Positions 33,406-41,398 of a stretch of 64,000 nucleotides of DNA are shown here, one piece after another; position 1 is the stretch's first letter, and each line of letters begins with the position of its first letter. A model generated the notes under the pieces. It saw only the letters and a program-made list of their open reading frames with translations. It did no database searches and was not told where the DNA came from. The position numbers were made by a program, and so were the translations under genes. The DNA is from DAOUJW01 sp965261605 (GTDB lineage Bacteria; Chloroflexota; Dehalococcoidia; Lucifugimonadales; UBA2985), in assembly GCA_965261605.1 (NCBI GenBank), contig OZ253466.1, positions 868,001-932,000 of the forward strand, given 5' to 3'.

Positions 33406-36400
33406 TTATATCGTCAGGCTGCGGTACAGCGCGGGAAGACGCTTGGGCAGAGCGTGAATGTCAGCCAGCACTTCATAGCCCATGTCCTGGCACATCGCCC
33501 TCAGGTAGTCGTGGCCTTCCTTGTCCACCGTCAGGCAGAAGGGGATGATGCCCTTCTGTCGGGCCTCCGTCAAGGCCACCCGGGTGTCGTGGATGGCGTA
33601 CTCCTTCTCCACGCCCTCACGGCTGTACCCCCGGTCCTGGGGTCTGCCGTCGCTGATGAGGAAGAAGAACTTGGTGCGCGCTTCCTGCTTCTCCAGTTTG
33701 GTTATGGTGTGGCGAATGGCCGGCCCCATGCGGGTGGCCTGCAAGGGCGAGACCTTGTCTATTCTGCGCTTGACCTTATCGGACAGAGCCTCGTTGATGT
33801 CCTTGATGACAAAGAAGTCCACGTTCTCGCGGCCGTAGCCGGAGAAGCCGTAGATCCCGTAGGTGTCGCCGATGGTCTCAAGGGCGTGGATGAGAAGGAC
33901 AACGCTCTCCTTCTCCAGGTCCACAATGCGCTTGTAGCTCCGGCGCACCCCTTCGCCGCGGCGGCTGCGCAGCCAGAACATGTACTCCAGCGGATCGTCC
34001 GGCGCGTCCCACTCGTCCGCCAGCCTTCGAGACTCGTCTATTGCCTCGGCGGTGGATGCGCTCATATCCAGAAGGAAGGCCACCGCCACATCCCTCACCA
34101 CCTTGTTGCGGCGCGTGTACACTTTCTCGGATGGTGAGGTGCCGGACTTCTTGTCCACCATAGCCTCGATCACGGCGTCCAGCTCGAACTCGTCCCCGTC
34201 CTGCTGCCGCTTCATCTTCTGGAAGCCCTGGGGCACCACCATCTCGAACTGGCGCTTTATCTGCGAGGCGAGCAGTGAATAACCTTCCAGGGTGGTGTTG
34301 TAGAAGGACCCGTCGCCCTCAGTCATCTCCTTCTCTCGCAGGAGGCACCAGCGCGGGCGGTAGTCGGACATCCGGTAGTCCCACTCGTCATAGAGGAAAG
34401 ACAGAGGCTCCTTGACCTCCAGGGGTCCGCCTCGCTCCTCCTCGTCGAAGACCGGGTCGTACGGGAAGTTGATCTGTTTAACTGCTCCTTCGGGAGATCC
34501 CTTGGAGCCAATCTCCACAACCATGTCGGGGCCGAACATACCGCCCTGCTGTATGTCTCCCGACTCGGCCATAATGGACTGCTGATTGAGGTCCGCCAGA
34601 AGCTGCTCCATTTCCTCTGGGGTCATGGACTCGCCCTTGGCGCCCCTCTCCTTCTGGGCGTCTTTTATCAGAGATATGAGCTGCATCAACTCCGGCTTGA
34701 AGTCTCCGCGATAGTCCACCTGGGGAGGAGACTGGTACGATTGGCCCTCGGCGTCGGGGTCGGGAGGTTGCAACTCCATGAGCCTCTTCATGATCTCATC
34801 CATCTTGTCGTCGCCCCACTCCGTCTCCGACTCCGACTCTGATTCCGACTCGTCATCCTGGAAATCATTGGTGTTCAGAACGTCCCAGTCGCCCTCGTTT
34901 ATCTCCTCGTTGGGGATCTGGGAGATGAGATCGTACAAACGAATTGTGGCCTCGGCGCTGTCCTCCACCGACGCCCTCGTCTGGGACAAGGGCTGCACAA
35001 TCTCCCAGAGCACCTTCGCCCACTCCGAATACCGTTCCGGCACGGCAAGGTCGTCTCCTTGCTGGAGGCTAAAGCGTATGAGCAGCTCCACCATGGACTC
35101 CCGGGCGCGCATCTCCTCTACGGCAGGCCGCTCCGACAGGGAGTGGTCCTGCACCCTCTTGTAGGCTTGGCGTATGCCCCGGTACTCGGACAGGACACGG
35201 TGGTCAAGCCGGCAGTCCTCCACTGCGGTGAAGATGTCCCTGGCCAATACGCCGTCCTCGAACAGGGAGAAGAAGCGATGCAGGTCCGGCAGCTCCAAGG
35301 CTTGCAGGTCGCCATCGCCGTTGCCTTCCCAGGTCACGGCCGTATCGCCAGCCTCCTCCAGCAGCCTCGACTTCTGGTCCGAGAAAACTGCTGCCGGCTG
35401 GTCAAAGGAGAAGCCGAAGCTCTCGAACTCAAGGTGGGAAACCTGGTGCGTGGCCACCACCTTGTACCAGTCGAAGTTTTCGTCCTTGTTGCCGAAACGT
35501 TCTGATATGTTCGGAAGGTATACGGTAGCGCCCTCCGACATCATCTTCTCCAGCGCTACCCACCCCCTGTTTTGCGCAGCTTCACCGGAGGGTACGGCTA
35601 TCTCCACGTCCACAGCCGACAGGGCGCGGCAGTACATGCGGATTACCTCTTTGACGCGGCCCAACTCTACACCCATGGAGAGCTTCTCCAGCACCTCCTC
35701 AGAGCGAGCGGACTCGCCCCTGAAGAAGGCCGCGCCTCCTTCGGAGTTCTCAGTCAGGATACCCACGCCTGCATCGTACCAAGCTTCCAGCTGGTTGACG
35801 CTGATGTGCTGGAGGACGTGGGGTACGCCCTTCACGAAGTCCGGCACAATCCCGGCGTCCAGCTTGACCAGGCCCTCAGCCAGGTTCAGGACGTGTACGT
35901 GCACAAAACCCTCTATCCGGCCCAAGGCAACGGAACCCTCTTGCAGGAATACCGGGATGTCGACGTCGCTTCCATCGGCTATCTGGCCTGCCAGAGCGAG
36001 GAACCGGGCGCGTTCCACCCTTTCAATCCTGGCCAGCGCCTCTCTAACCACCTGAAGGGTTCCCGTGGCCTGCTGCCAGTCCCCTCTAACCAGGGTGGAG
36101 ATGAGGGACAGGCAGGACCTGGTGTCTTCCCTCAGCGAGGGCAGGACCTCTCTGGATAGAGTGAGAAAGTTGATAGCCTCGTCTGCGGACTTCTCTGCGA
36201 CAGCCTCCACCAGAAGCACCAGATGCTGGAACTCGCTGAAGGAGAGGACGCTCAGCAAATCGCCGCTGGACTCAAAGAAACGGGCGCATAGTGTGGCGGA
36301 ACGCCTTCCGCCGCCGTAGAGTTTCCTGCCTATCTGAGCCCACTCGGGAACGTCCCAGGGCTTGAGAGATTTCACCACTTCCGGGCCAACCCTGAAGTAC

Positions 36401-36693
36401 GTCCCTGCAATCACCGGGGAATCCTCTGACAGCGCACCGCCCCAATAGACCCACTGCTGGAAGTGATTGAACGGAAGGACGCGCACCATTTCAGGGCTCA
36501 CCCTGAAGTACTCCTTGGCCGCCTCCCAGGAGCGCCCTGCCCTTCGGGCTATCGCAAGGCCGGAATCGGCCCAGGACCTGAACTCCTCCTCACTGGCAAG
36601 GGTACTCGCAACAGAGTCCCTAGCCTCTCTGAAGGCCGATGTCAACTCGCTGGGAAAGGACTGGATCTCTTCTTCATACGTTGGAAAAGTCAC
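33406..36693 (-). CDS. Large vWA-domain protein, NorD/CbbO-like
   Basis: 1095 residues. The C-terminal von Willebrand A domain has an intact MIDAS: AFLLDMSASTAEA (Asp876, Ser878, Ser880), Thr in LQATRMGPAIRH (near 987) and Asp in FFLISDGRPQDRG (near 1015). The first roughly 550 residues are helical and repetitive (ARXXX-EFRXWA, VLPFNHFQQWV, VLSFSEFQHLV) and there is an acidic, Ser/Glu-rich linker (DDESESESESETEWGDD). In NorQ/NorD and CbbQ/CbbO pairs the vWA partner works with a MoxR-type AAA ATPase to remodel a metalloenzyme; that ATPase is encoded just upstream. Much longer than usual NorD. No Nor or RuBisCO client is in the window. Confidence 0.85.
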   Translation of the reverse strand: MTFPTYEEEIQSFPSELTSAFREARDSVASTLASEEEFRSWADSGLAIARRAGRSWEAAKEYFRVSPEMVRVLPFNHFQQWVYWGGALSEDSPVIAGTYFRVGPEVVKSLKPWDVPEWAQIGRKLYGGGRRSATLCARFFESSGDLLSVLSFSEFQHLVLLVEAVAEKSADEAINFLTLSREVLPSLREDTRSCLSLISTLVRGDWQQATGTLQVVREALARIERVERARFLALAGQIADGSDVDIPVFLQEGSVALGRIEGFVHVHVLNLAEGLVKLDAGIVPDFVKGVPHVLQHISVNQLEAWYDAGVGILTENSEGGAAFFRGESARSEEVLEKLSMGVELGRVKEVIRMYCRALSAVDVEIAVPSGEAAQNRGWVALEKMMSEGATVYLPNISERFGNKDENFDWYKVVATHQVSHLEFESFGFSFDQPAAVFSDQKSRLLEEAGDTAVTWEGNGDGDLQALELPDLHRFFSLFEDGVLARDIFTAVEDCRLDHRVLSEYRGIRQAYKRVQDHSLSERPAVEEMRARESMVELLIRFSLQQGDDLAVPERYSEWAKVLWEIVQPLSQTRASVEDSAEATIRLYDLISQIPNEEINEGDWDVLNTNDFQDDESESESESETEWGDDKMDEIMKRLMELQPPDPDAEGQSYQSPPQVDYRGDFKPELMQLISLIKDAQKERGAKGESMTPEEMEQLLADLNQQSIMAESGDIQQGGMFGPDMVVEIGSKGSPEGAVKQINFPYDPVFDEEERGGPLEVKEPLSFLYDEWDYRMSDYRPRWCLLREKEMTEGDGSFYNTTLEGYSLLASQIKRQFEMVVPQGFQKMKRQQDGDEFELDAVIEAMVDKKSGTSPSEKVYTRRNKVVRDVAVAFLLDMSASTAEAIDESRRLADEWDAPDDPLEYMFWLRSRRGEGVRRSYKRIVDLEKESVVLLIHALETIGDTYGIYGFSGYGRENVDFFVIKDINEALSDKVKRRIDKVSPLQATRMGPAIRHTITKLEKQEARTKFFFLISDGRPQDRGYSREGVEKEYAIHDTRVALTEARQKGIIPFCLTVDKEGHDYLRAMCQDMGYEVLADIHALPKRLPALYRSLTI

Positions 36694-36700
36694 AATTCAC

Positions 36701-37201
36701 CTACCGCAAACCCAGGGCTACAAGCCCCAGAAATTGGGTCAAAATCCTGGCCGTGGCGCCCCATACCAGGTGCTCTTCATAGGCATAAGAGTAATCGATG
36801 CTCAGGCCACCGTCGCGGATGCTCGCCTGCTCACGCCGGTTGGCCGGGTCCAGAAGTTCCGCCAGCGGAATTTCCAGTATCTCAGCCACCTCGATATTGC
36901 TCTCGGAGAAGGGGTAGGACGGCGGTATGGTTCCGACAAAGGGAGTAATGGCAAAGCCGCTCCTGGTGGACACCTGGTCCAGCTGGCAAACCACCTCCAC
37001 ATCCTCCCGCTTAATCCCCATTTCCTCTTCGGTTTCCCTCAGAGCAGTGTCAAGAATGGTTACGTCCTCCGGGTCCCGAGCGCCTCCGGGGAAGGATATC
37101 TCCCCCTTGTGGTGCTCCACGCGGTCCGTGCGCTTGTTCAGCAGCACGCGAATCTCCCCATGCTTTGTATAAAGCAGGAGCATCACGCCCGCGGAGGTCA
37201 A
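36701..37201 (-). CDS. Nudix hydrolase, CoA pyrophosphatase-like
   Basis: 166 residues from the TTG at 37201. The Nudix box is GEISFPGGARDPEDVTILDTALRETEEEMGI, and the surrounding HHKGEISFPGGA and the late VWGATARILTQFL are typical of the CoAse (NudL/YeaB) group, which cleaves CoA and acyl-CoA. The frame stays open for 44 further residues upstream with protein-like content (SVQESVINKLELAID), but contains no ATG, GTG or TTG, so the true start is unsure. It lies between the AAA ATPase and the vWA gene, and coaE, the last step of CoA synthesis, is in the same minus-strand block. Confidence 0.85.
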   Translation of the reverse strand: MTSAGVMLLLYTKHGEIRVLLNKRTDRVEHHKGEISFPGGARDPEDVTILDTALRETEEEMGIKREDVEVVCQLDQVSTRSGFAITPFVGTIPPSYPFSESNIEVAEILEIPLAELLDPANRREQASIRDGGLSIDYSYAYEEHLVWGATARILTQFLGLVALGLR

Positions 37202-37323
37202 GCCGTGATCGTCGGCAGAGTACGCTGTGCCGGCTTGGCTCAGGGAATCCCTTATGGAATCTATAGCCAGTTCTAGCTTGTTGATAACGCTCTCCTGGAC
37301 TGACGGCTCTCGGTTAGACCTGT

Positions 37324-38211
37324 CTACTCGAATATGGAGTTGACCACCTCATCCACGCTGCGCTGCACCTGTTGATCGTCGGTAAGGGCCCAGGTTACCG
37401 CCACCTGGCACGCACGCCTGGGGGCGATGCCGCGGGCTATCAGCTTCCCCGCGTATATCAGCAGCCTGGTGCCTACGCCTTCCTGAAGGCCGTGGTCCTT
37501 CAGGTTGCGCGCCTTCTCTGCCAGCTTGGCCAGGGCAACGGACATCTCCTCCGACACCCCGCTCTCGTGCTGGACGATCTTGGCCTCAAGATCCGCCGGG
37601 GGGTGGGTCAACTCCAAGGCCATGAAACGCTGTCGAGTGCTGTGCTTCAGGTCCTTGAGAGCGCTCTGGTAGCCGGGGTTGTAGGACACGACCAACTGGA
37701 ACCCGTCGTGCGCCTCCAGGATCTCTCCGCGCTTGTCTATGGGAAGAATTCTGCGGTGGTCGGTTAGGGGATGGATGAGCACCGTCGTGTCCTTCCGGGC
37801 CTCAACAATCTCATCCAGGTAGCATATCGCCCCTGCCTTCACCGCGCGGGCCAGCGGCCCGTCGACCCATCGCGTCTCATCTCCCTCAAGGAGATATCGA
37901 CCCACAAGGTCGCTGGCTGTGAGGTCCTCGTGGCAGGCGATGGTCATCAGGGGTATGCTCTTCTGCTCCTCCTGGGCACTCCCGTCTTTGTTCGGTGTTA
38001 ACTTGGTGATGGGACGCCCCAGCCGATACGACATATACTCCACGAATCGGGTCTTGCCTGTACCTGTAGGGCCTTTGAGCAATACCGGCAGGTTCTGGCT
38101 GTACGCCACCTCGAAGAGCTCTACCTCATCGCCCACCGGCAGGTAAAAGGGCTCTTCTTTTATTATGTATTCCTCAGCAAGATAGGACGTGTAATTCTCG
38201 TGTTCAGCCAT
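37324..38211 (-). CDS. MoxR-family AAA+ ATPase, NorQ/CbbQ type
   Basis: 295-residue AAA+ ATPase. Walker A LLKGPTGTGKTRFVEYMS, Walker B AICYLDEIVEARKDT, and the family-typical HEDLTASDLVGRYLLEGDETRWVDGPLARAV and DGFQLVVSYNPGYQSALKDL blocks identify the NirQ/NorQ/CbbQ/GvpN group. These remodel metalloenzymes together with a vWA partner, which here is the 1095-residue protein two genes downstream. ATG at 38211 is used, with GGGGGG four bases upstream; it overlaps the coaE stop by a few bases. A Nudix gene is inserted between the two partners. Confidence 0.9.
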   Translation of the reverse strand: MAEHENYTSYLAEEYIIKEEPFYLPVGDEVELFEVAYSQNLPVLLKGPTGTGKTRFVEYMSYRLGRPITKLTPNKDGSAQEEQKSIPLMTIACHEDLTASDLVGRYLLEGDETRWVDGPLARAVKAGAICYLDEIVEARKDTTVLIHPLTDHRRILPIDKRGEILEAHDGFQLVVSYNPGYQSALKDLKHSTRQRFMALELTHPPADLEAKIVQHESGVSEEMSVALAKLAEKARNLKDHGLQEGVGTRLLIYAGKLIARGIAPRRACQVAVTWALTDDQQVQRSVDEVVNSIFE

Positions 38212-38827
38212 TTTGCCCCCCAACCAGGCCTTTACTGACCAGTCGATTTTCCCACAGTTCCTTTACTTTGTTCCTAAGGTCTTCGATGTCACCGTCGTTA
38301 TCCACAACGGCATGGGCGTGCTTCACGCGCTCCTCAGTCGACATCTGGGAATCTATGCGAGAGCGTATCTGCTCCTCCGAGAGGTTGTTGCGAGCCTGCA
38401 CCCTCTGAATGACCTGCTCTACCGGCGCAGCGGTCACCCACACCTCGTCGCTCAGGTCAGTCCATCCCGCCTCAATCATAATGGCCGCGTCCATGACCAC
38501 CACCTGGGCGCCGGCTTCCTGATTCTCCTTGATGCCGTCGGCCAGCATCTGCTTGATCCGGGGCCATGCTATGCCGTTCAGCTTCTCCATAGCCTCCGGA
38601 TTCCCGAACACCTTTCCGCCCAGCGCGCGCCGGTCTATCTCCCCGTCTTCTCCCACAACATCCTCGCCAAACGTGACCACCACCTCACGGAATCCGTCCG
38701 AATTGGGAAGATATACCGCGTGACCCATTCTATCCGCCTCCAGGACAACAGCTCCCAACTCTCCCAAAATACGGGCCACCTCGCTTTTCCCTGTGCCAAT
38801 TCCGCCTGCTAGCCCAATTACTACCAT
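38204..38827 (-). CDS. coaE: Dephospho-CoA kinase
   Basis: Last step of coenzyme A synthesis: phosphorylates the 3'-OH of dephospho-CoA. P-loop IGLAGGIGTGKSEVARILGELGA is at the N-terminus. Length from the chosen start is 207 residues, as usual. I start at the ATG 38827 because GGGGGA lies four bases before it and the protein then begins MVVIGLAGG; the frame is open back to a TTG at 38893, but that TTG is more likely the -35 element. First gene of the minus-strand block with the AAA ATPase, Nudix and vWA genes. Confidence 0.93.
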   Translation of the reverse strand: MVVIGLAGGIGTGKSEVARILGELGAVVLEADRMGHAVYLPNSDGFREVVVTFGEDVVGEDGEIDRRALGGKVFGNPEAMEKLNGIAWPRIKQMLADGIKENQEAGAQVVVMDAAIMIEAGWTDLSDEVWVTAAPVEQVIQRVQARNNLSEEQIRSRIDSQMSTEERVKHAHAVVDNDGDIEDLRNKVKELWENRLVSKGLVGGQNG

Positions 38828-38866
38828 AGTTCCCCCATTCATATCGCGTAAGCGCGTAAGGAGGAT

Positions 38867-38893
38867 TGTATAATACAACCCCTGGTCGGTCAA
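38867..38893 (-). promoter_or_regulatory. Candidate coaE promoter, next to an IS insertion
   Basis: On the minus strand TTGACC (38893-38888) is followed after a short 15-base spacer by TATACA (38872-38867). The IS target duplication begins only ten bases further upstream (38903), so the element lies just outside this promoter. Confidence 0.3.
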
Positions 38894-38902
38894 GGAAATC
38901 CG

Positions 38903-38929
38903 GGGCGGCGGTCAGGGTCTTTCGATTAT
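38903..38929 (+). repeat. IS left end: target duplication and terminal inverted repeat
   Basis: GGGCGGCGGT (38903-38912) is the left copy of a 10-bp target-site duplication, followed by the left terminal repeat CAGGGTCTTTCGATTAT (38913-38929). Both match the right end exactly. Confidence 0.92.
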
Positions 38930-40092
38930 GGTAAGAAGAGTGATAGAGTTGGAGTATGAATGCGGAGGGACTGGGAGAGAGCCTACTCAGAGTTCTGGAG
39001 GAGGTGCCTGATCCCCGGTCCAGGCATGGTCGTCGCCATGCGCTGAGTGCAATCTTGGCGTTATCGGTGTGTGCAATAGCAAGTGGCGCCCGTAGTCTAT
39101 ATGCCATAGCCCAATGGGGAAGGATGCAAGACCCGGCTACACTGAAGGAGTTGGGGTTCACCAGAGAGCGGACCCCTGCGATATCCACGTTGCATAAGGT
39201 GTTCAGGAGTATAGACGTGGATGCGTTCGAGAGTGTGCTTGGGGAATGGGTTGAATCTCAGTTGGGAACAGGAGAGGAGGCAATAGCAATAGATGGCAAG
39301 GCGCTTAGGGGGATACACGGGGACGAGGTGCCTGGAGTCCGCCTTGTGGCTGCCTATAGCCATCGCATGGGCGTGGTGGTGAGTCAAAAAGGGGGGTGAC
39401 GGCTGAGAAGCATCAGTCGGAGTTGGCTATGGCAAGCTCGCTGTTGGAGAGAATGATCGTAACAGACAGGGTAGTGACCGGGGATGCGCTGTACTGCCAG
39501 AGACAGCTGTGTGAACAGGTGGTTGGTGGAGGTGGCGACTATCTGTTGATAGTCAAGAGCAACCAGAAGAGACTGTACGAGGACATAGAGTTGTGCTTCG
39601 ATAGGCCTGTGGTTGGTGAGACGTATGGATATGCCGAGACCGAGGACAGTCATGGAGAGCGTCGAGAGTATCGCAGGTTGTGGGCTACAGACACACTGAA
39701 GACCTATCTGGAGTGGCCCGGACACGGGCAGGTGATGAAGGTTGAGAGTTGGCGCAGCATCAAAGGCAAGACCACTCGACAGGTGCGCTACGCTATCACC
39801 AGCCTTGGGACTCACACACCGGCTGATAGACTGCTCCAACTGGTACGCGGCCATTGGCGCATTGAGAATGGTCTGCACTATGTGAGGGACGTGACTATGG
39901 GGGAGGATGCTTCCCAAGTGCGCACCGGCTCAGCGCCACAGATGATGGCAGCCCTGAGAAACGTGGCGCTGAATATCCTCCGACTGAGCGGAGCTACCAA
40001 CATCGCAGCAGCCATAAGGAACGTCGCTTGGCAGCCCAACGGCGCTCTCAGATTGCTAGGCCTACTACCATGACAATAATCGAAAGACCCTG
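38913..40092 (+). mobile_element. ISAs1-family insertion sequence
   Basis: A complete 1180-bp element bounded by perfect 17-bp terminal inverted repeats starting CAGGG, flanked by a 10-bp target duplication GGGCGGCGGT. The CAGGG ends, an 8-10 bp duplication and a DDE transposase of about 370 residues are the known hallmarks of the ISAs1 family. The perfect duplication indicates a recent insertion. It lies between coaE and a phosphotransferase-fold gene and disrupts neither. The transposase is frameshifted (separate entry). Confidence 0.93.
38956..40073 (+). pseudogene. ISAs1-family transposase, frameshifted in a G-run
   Basis: DDE transposase split into two overlapping frames: 38956-39399 and 39396-40073. 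The first contains the DDE_Tnp_1-associated N-terminal domain (LLRVLEEVPDPRSRHGRRHALS) and the first catalytic Asp in AIAIDGKALRG. The second contains the second Asp in VVTGDALYCQR, VKSNQKRLYEDIE, and the catalytic Glu region HWRIENGLHYVRDVTMGED. The two join if one G is added to (or two removed from) the run of six G at 39391-39396 directly before a TGA. That could be a mutation, a sequencing error or programmed -1 slippage; all catalytic residues are otherwise intact. Confidence 0.9.
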
Positions 40093-40102
40093 GGGCGGCG
40101 GT
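40076..40102 (+). repeat. IS right end: terminal inverted repeat and target duplication
   Basis: ATAATCGAAAGACCCTG (40076-40092) is the exact reverse complement of the left repeat, followed directly by the right copy of the target duplication GGGCGGCGGT (40093-40102). The transposase stop is three bases before the repeat. Confidence 0.92.
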
Positions 40103-40167
40103 ATCCGATTTGAGCAGTCCAGACTGTCCCGTAACCGATTCAGCGTCGCTTCCAATATACCCCGAAT

Positions 40168-41154
40168 ATGGGACCGGAGCAGCTTGCCCAACTGATCAAA
40201 GACCACTTCGACGGCCTTGCCCCGCGCTATGGGCTGGAAGGACCTCCCATGTCCGTTGAGCGCGTGTCTCATGCCGGAAGCATTCAGAGACGCTCCTTCA
40301 CCATCTCCGATGGAGAAATCAAATATCACCTGAAGCTGGCCTACTCCCCAGACCACGTTGACAAGCTGCGCAAGTGGTACGGCCTGAATCAGGCGCTTCA
40401 TGAGCGATACCGGGCACCCCTGATAGCGGACTGGATTGACGTACCGGACACGGGTTTCAGCGGCCTCCTGTGTGAACACGTCGCCGGCCGGCCCGCCGAC
40501 CTTGGCGCATCGCCCCGCCTGACGCGGGAGATAGTCAACCTGGCTTCCCGGTTACATGTGGACGAAGAGATGCGCGCCAGGCTCCTGCCTCTTGCCCCTG
40601 AGGGCACGTGCGGAGACTACTTCAACAGCGTGTGGATACGGAGGTTCAAAGAGGACCTGGCAATCATTGAGGCGCAACCTCCGGGATTTGTGCCAAGCGA
40701 AACCCTTCAGTGGATGAGGGGGGAGACCCTTGAAATTGGGCGTACGGTGGCCGGCATGGAGGCATTCTCGCACCGGGCGGTGTCCCCCGTGCACGGCGAC
40801 CTATGGAACGACAACATCCTGGTCGCGGACGACGGCCGGTGGCGCATTGTCGACTGGGACGACATTGCTCTGGGAGACCCCGCCCTGGAGTTCGCCGTCC
40901 TCCTGGAACCAATCTTTGATCAACATCAGGAAGCTTCCCTCGCGGATCTGCTGCCATACCGTCCTGACGTCGGCTTCAACCAACGCCTGGAAGTGTGCCT
41001 GCGGGCCCAGCGCCTGTACCGCGCCATTGAGTCCCTGGCCAACTACATTGAGGCGGACGCGCTGGGGCATAGGGCCGACCGAGTTAGAGAGGAGAATGAG
41101 ACGCTTCACCGTGTGGCGCTGCGCTCTTACAAGCGAAGGTACGGGGCCGGGTAA
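40168..41154 (+). CDS. Aminoglycoside phosphotransferase-family (APH) kinase-like protein
   Basis: 328 residues with the protein-kinase-like APH fold. Catalytic loop VHGDLWNDNIL (Brenner-type HxDxxxxN) and metal-binding RIVDWDDIALGDPALE are intact, so it is probably an active kinase. The substrate is not predictable; family members act on antibiotics, choline, homoserine and sugars. N-terminal nucleotide-binding lysine is probably in IKYHLKLAYS. It begins 65 bases to the right of the IS, on the same strand as the transposase. Confidence 0.87.
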   Translation: MGPEQLAQLIKDHFDGLAPRYGLEGPPMSVERVSHAGSIQRRSFTISDGEIKYHLKLAYSPDHVDKLRKWYGLNQALHERYRAPLIADWIDVPDTGFSGLLCEHVAGRPADLGASPRLTREIVNLASRLHVDEEMRARLLPLAPEGTCGDYFNSVWIRRFKEDLAIIEAQPPGFVPSETLQWMRGETLEIGRTVAGMEAFSHRAVSPVHGDLWNDNILVADDGRWRIVDWDDIALGDPALEFAVLLEPIFDQHQEASLADLLPYRPDVGFNQRLEVCLRAQRLYRAIESLANYIEADALGHRADRVREENETLHRVALRSYKRRYGAG

Positions 41155-41256
41155 GTCCACATCCCTTCCTACCATTCCTGCCTCCGAGCAGGAATCCATG
41201 GAGGCGTGGGATCCCTCTGCACGGGCATACAACTTGCTCACGTCCGTTTCTTAGTC

Positions 41257-41284
41257 GTAGGGGCGGTTCGCGAACCGCCCCTAC
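41257..41284. repeat. 28-bp palindromic repeat, copy 1
   Basis: A perfect palindrome with half-site GTAGGGGCGGTTCG, identical to the copy at 55282-55309 and nearly identical to 55158-55185. It lies in the gap between the APH gene and the DUF255 gene. Confidence 0.9.
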
Positions 41285-41365
41285 ATCGTCTCCTCACTCT
41301 GCTCGGAAACCAAGGCGGCCCACTTACTGCCGTTCTCATCGGTAGCCTAACCCCAGGGAAGCGCA

Positions 41366-41371
41366 TATAAT
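41366..41371 (+). promoter_or_regulatory. Candidate -10 of the DUF255 gene
   Basis: A perfect TATAAT 27 bases before the ATG at 41399. The -35 region at the expected distance is weak. Confidence 0.4.
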
Positions 41372-41398
41372 GCACCCATCAACTGAGGCTGAGAGAAC

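Noticed and set aside
39384..39398. Selenocysteine readthrough of the TGA in the transposase
   Set aside because: After the TGA the original frame does not continue the transposase; the continuation is in the -1 frame, so a frameshift explains it.
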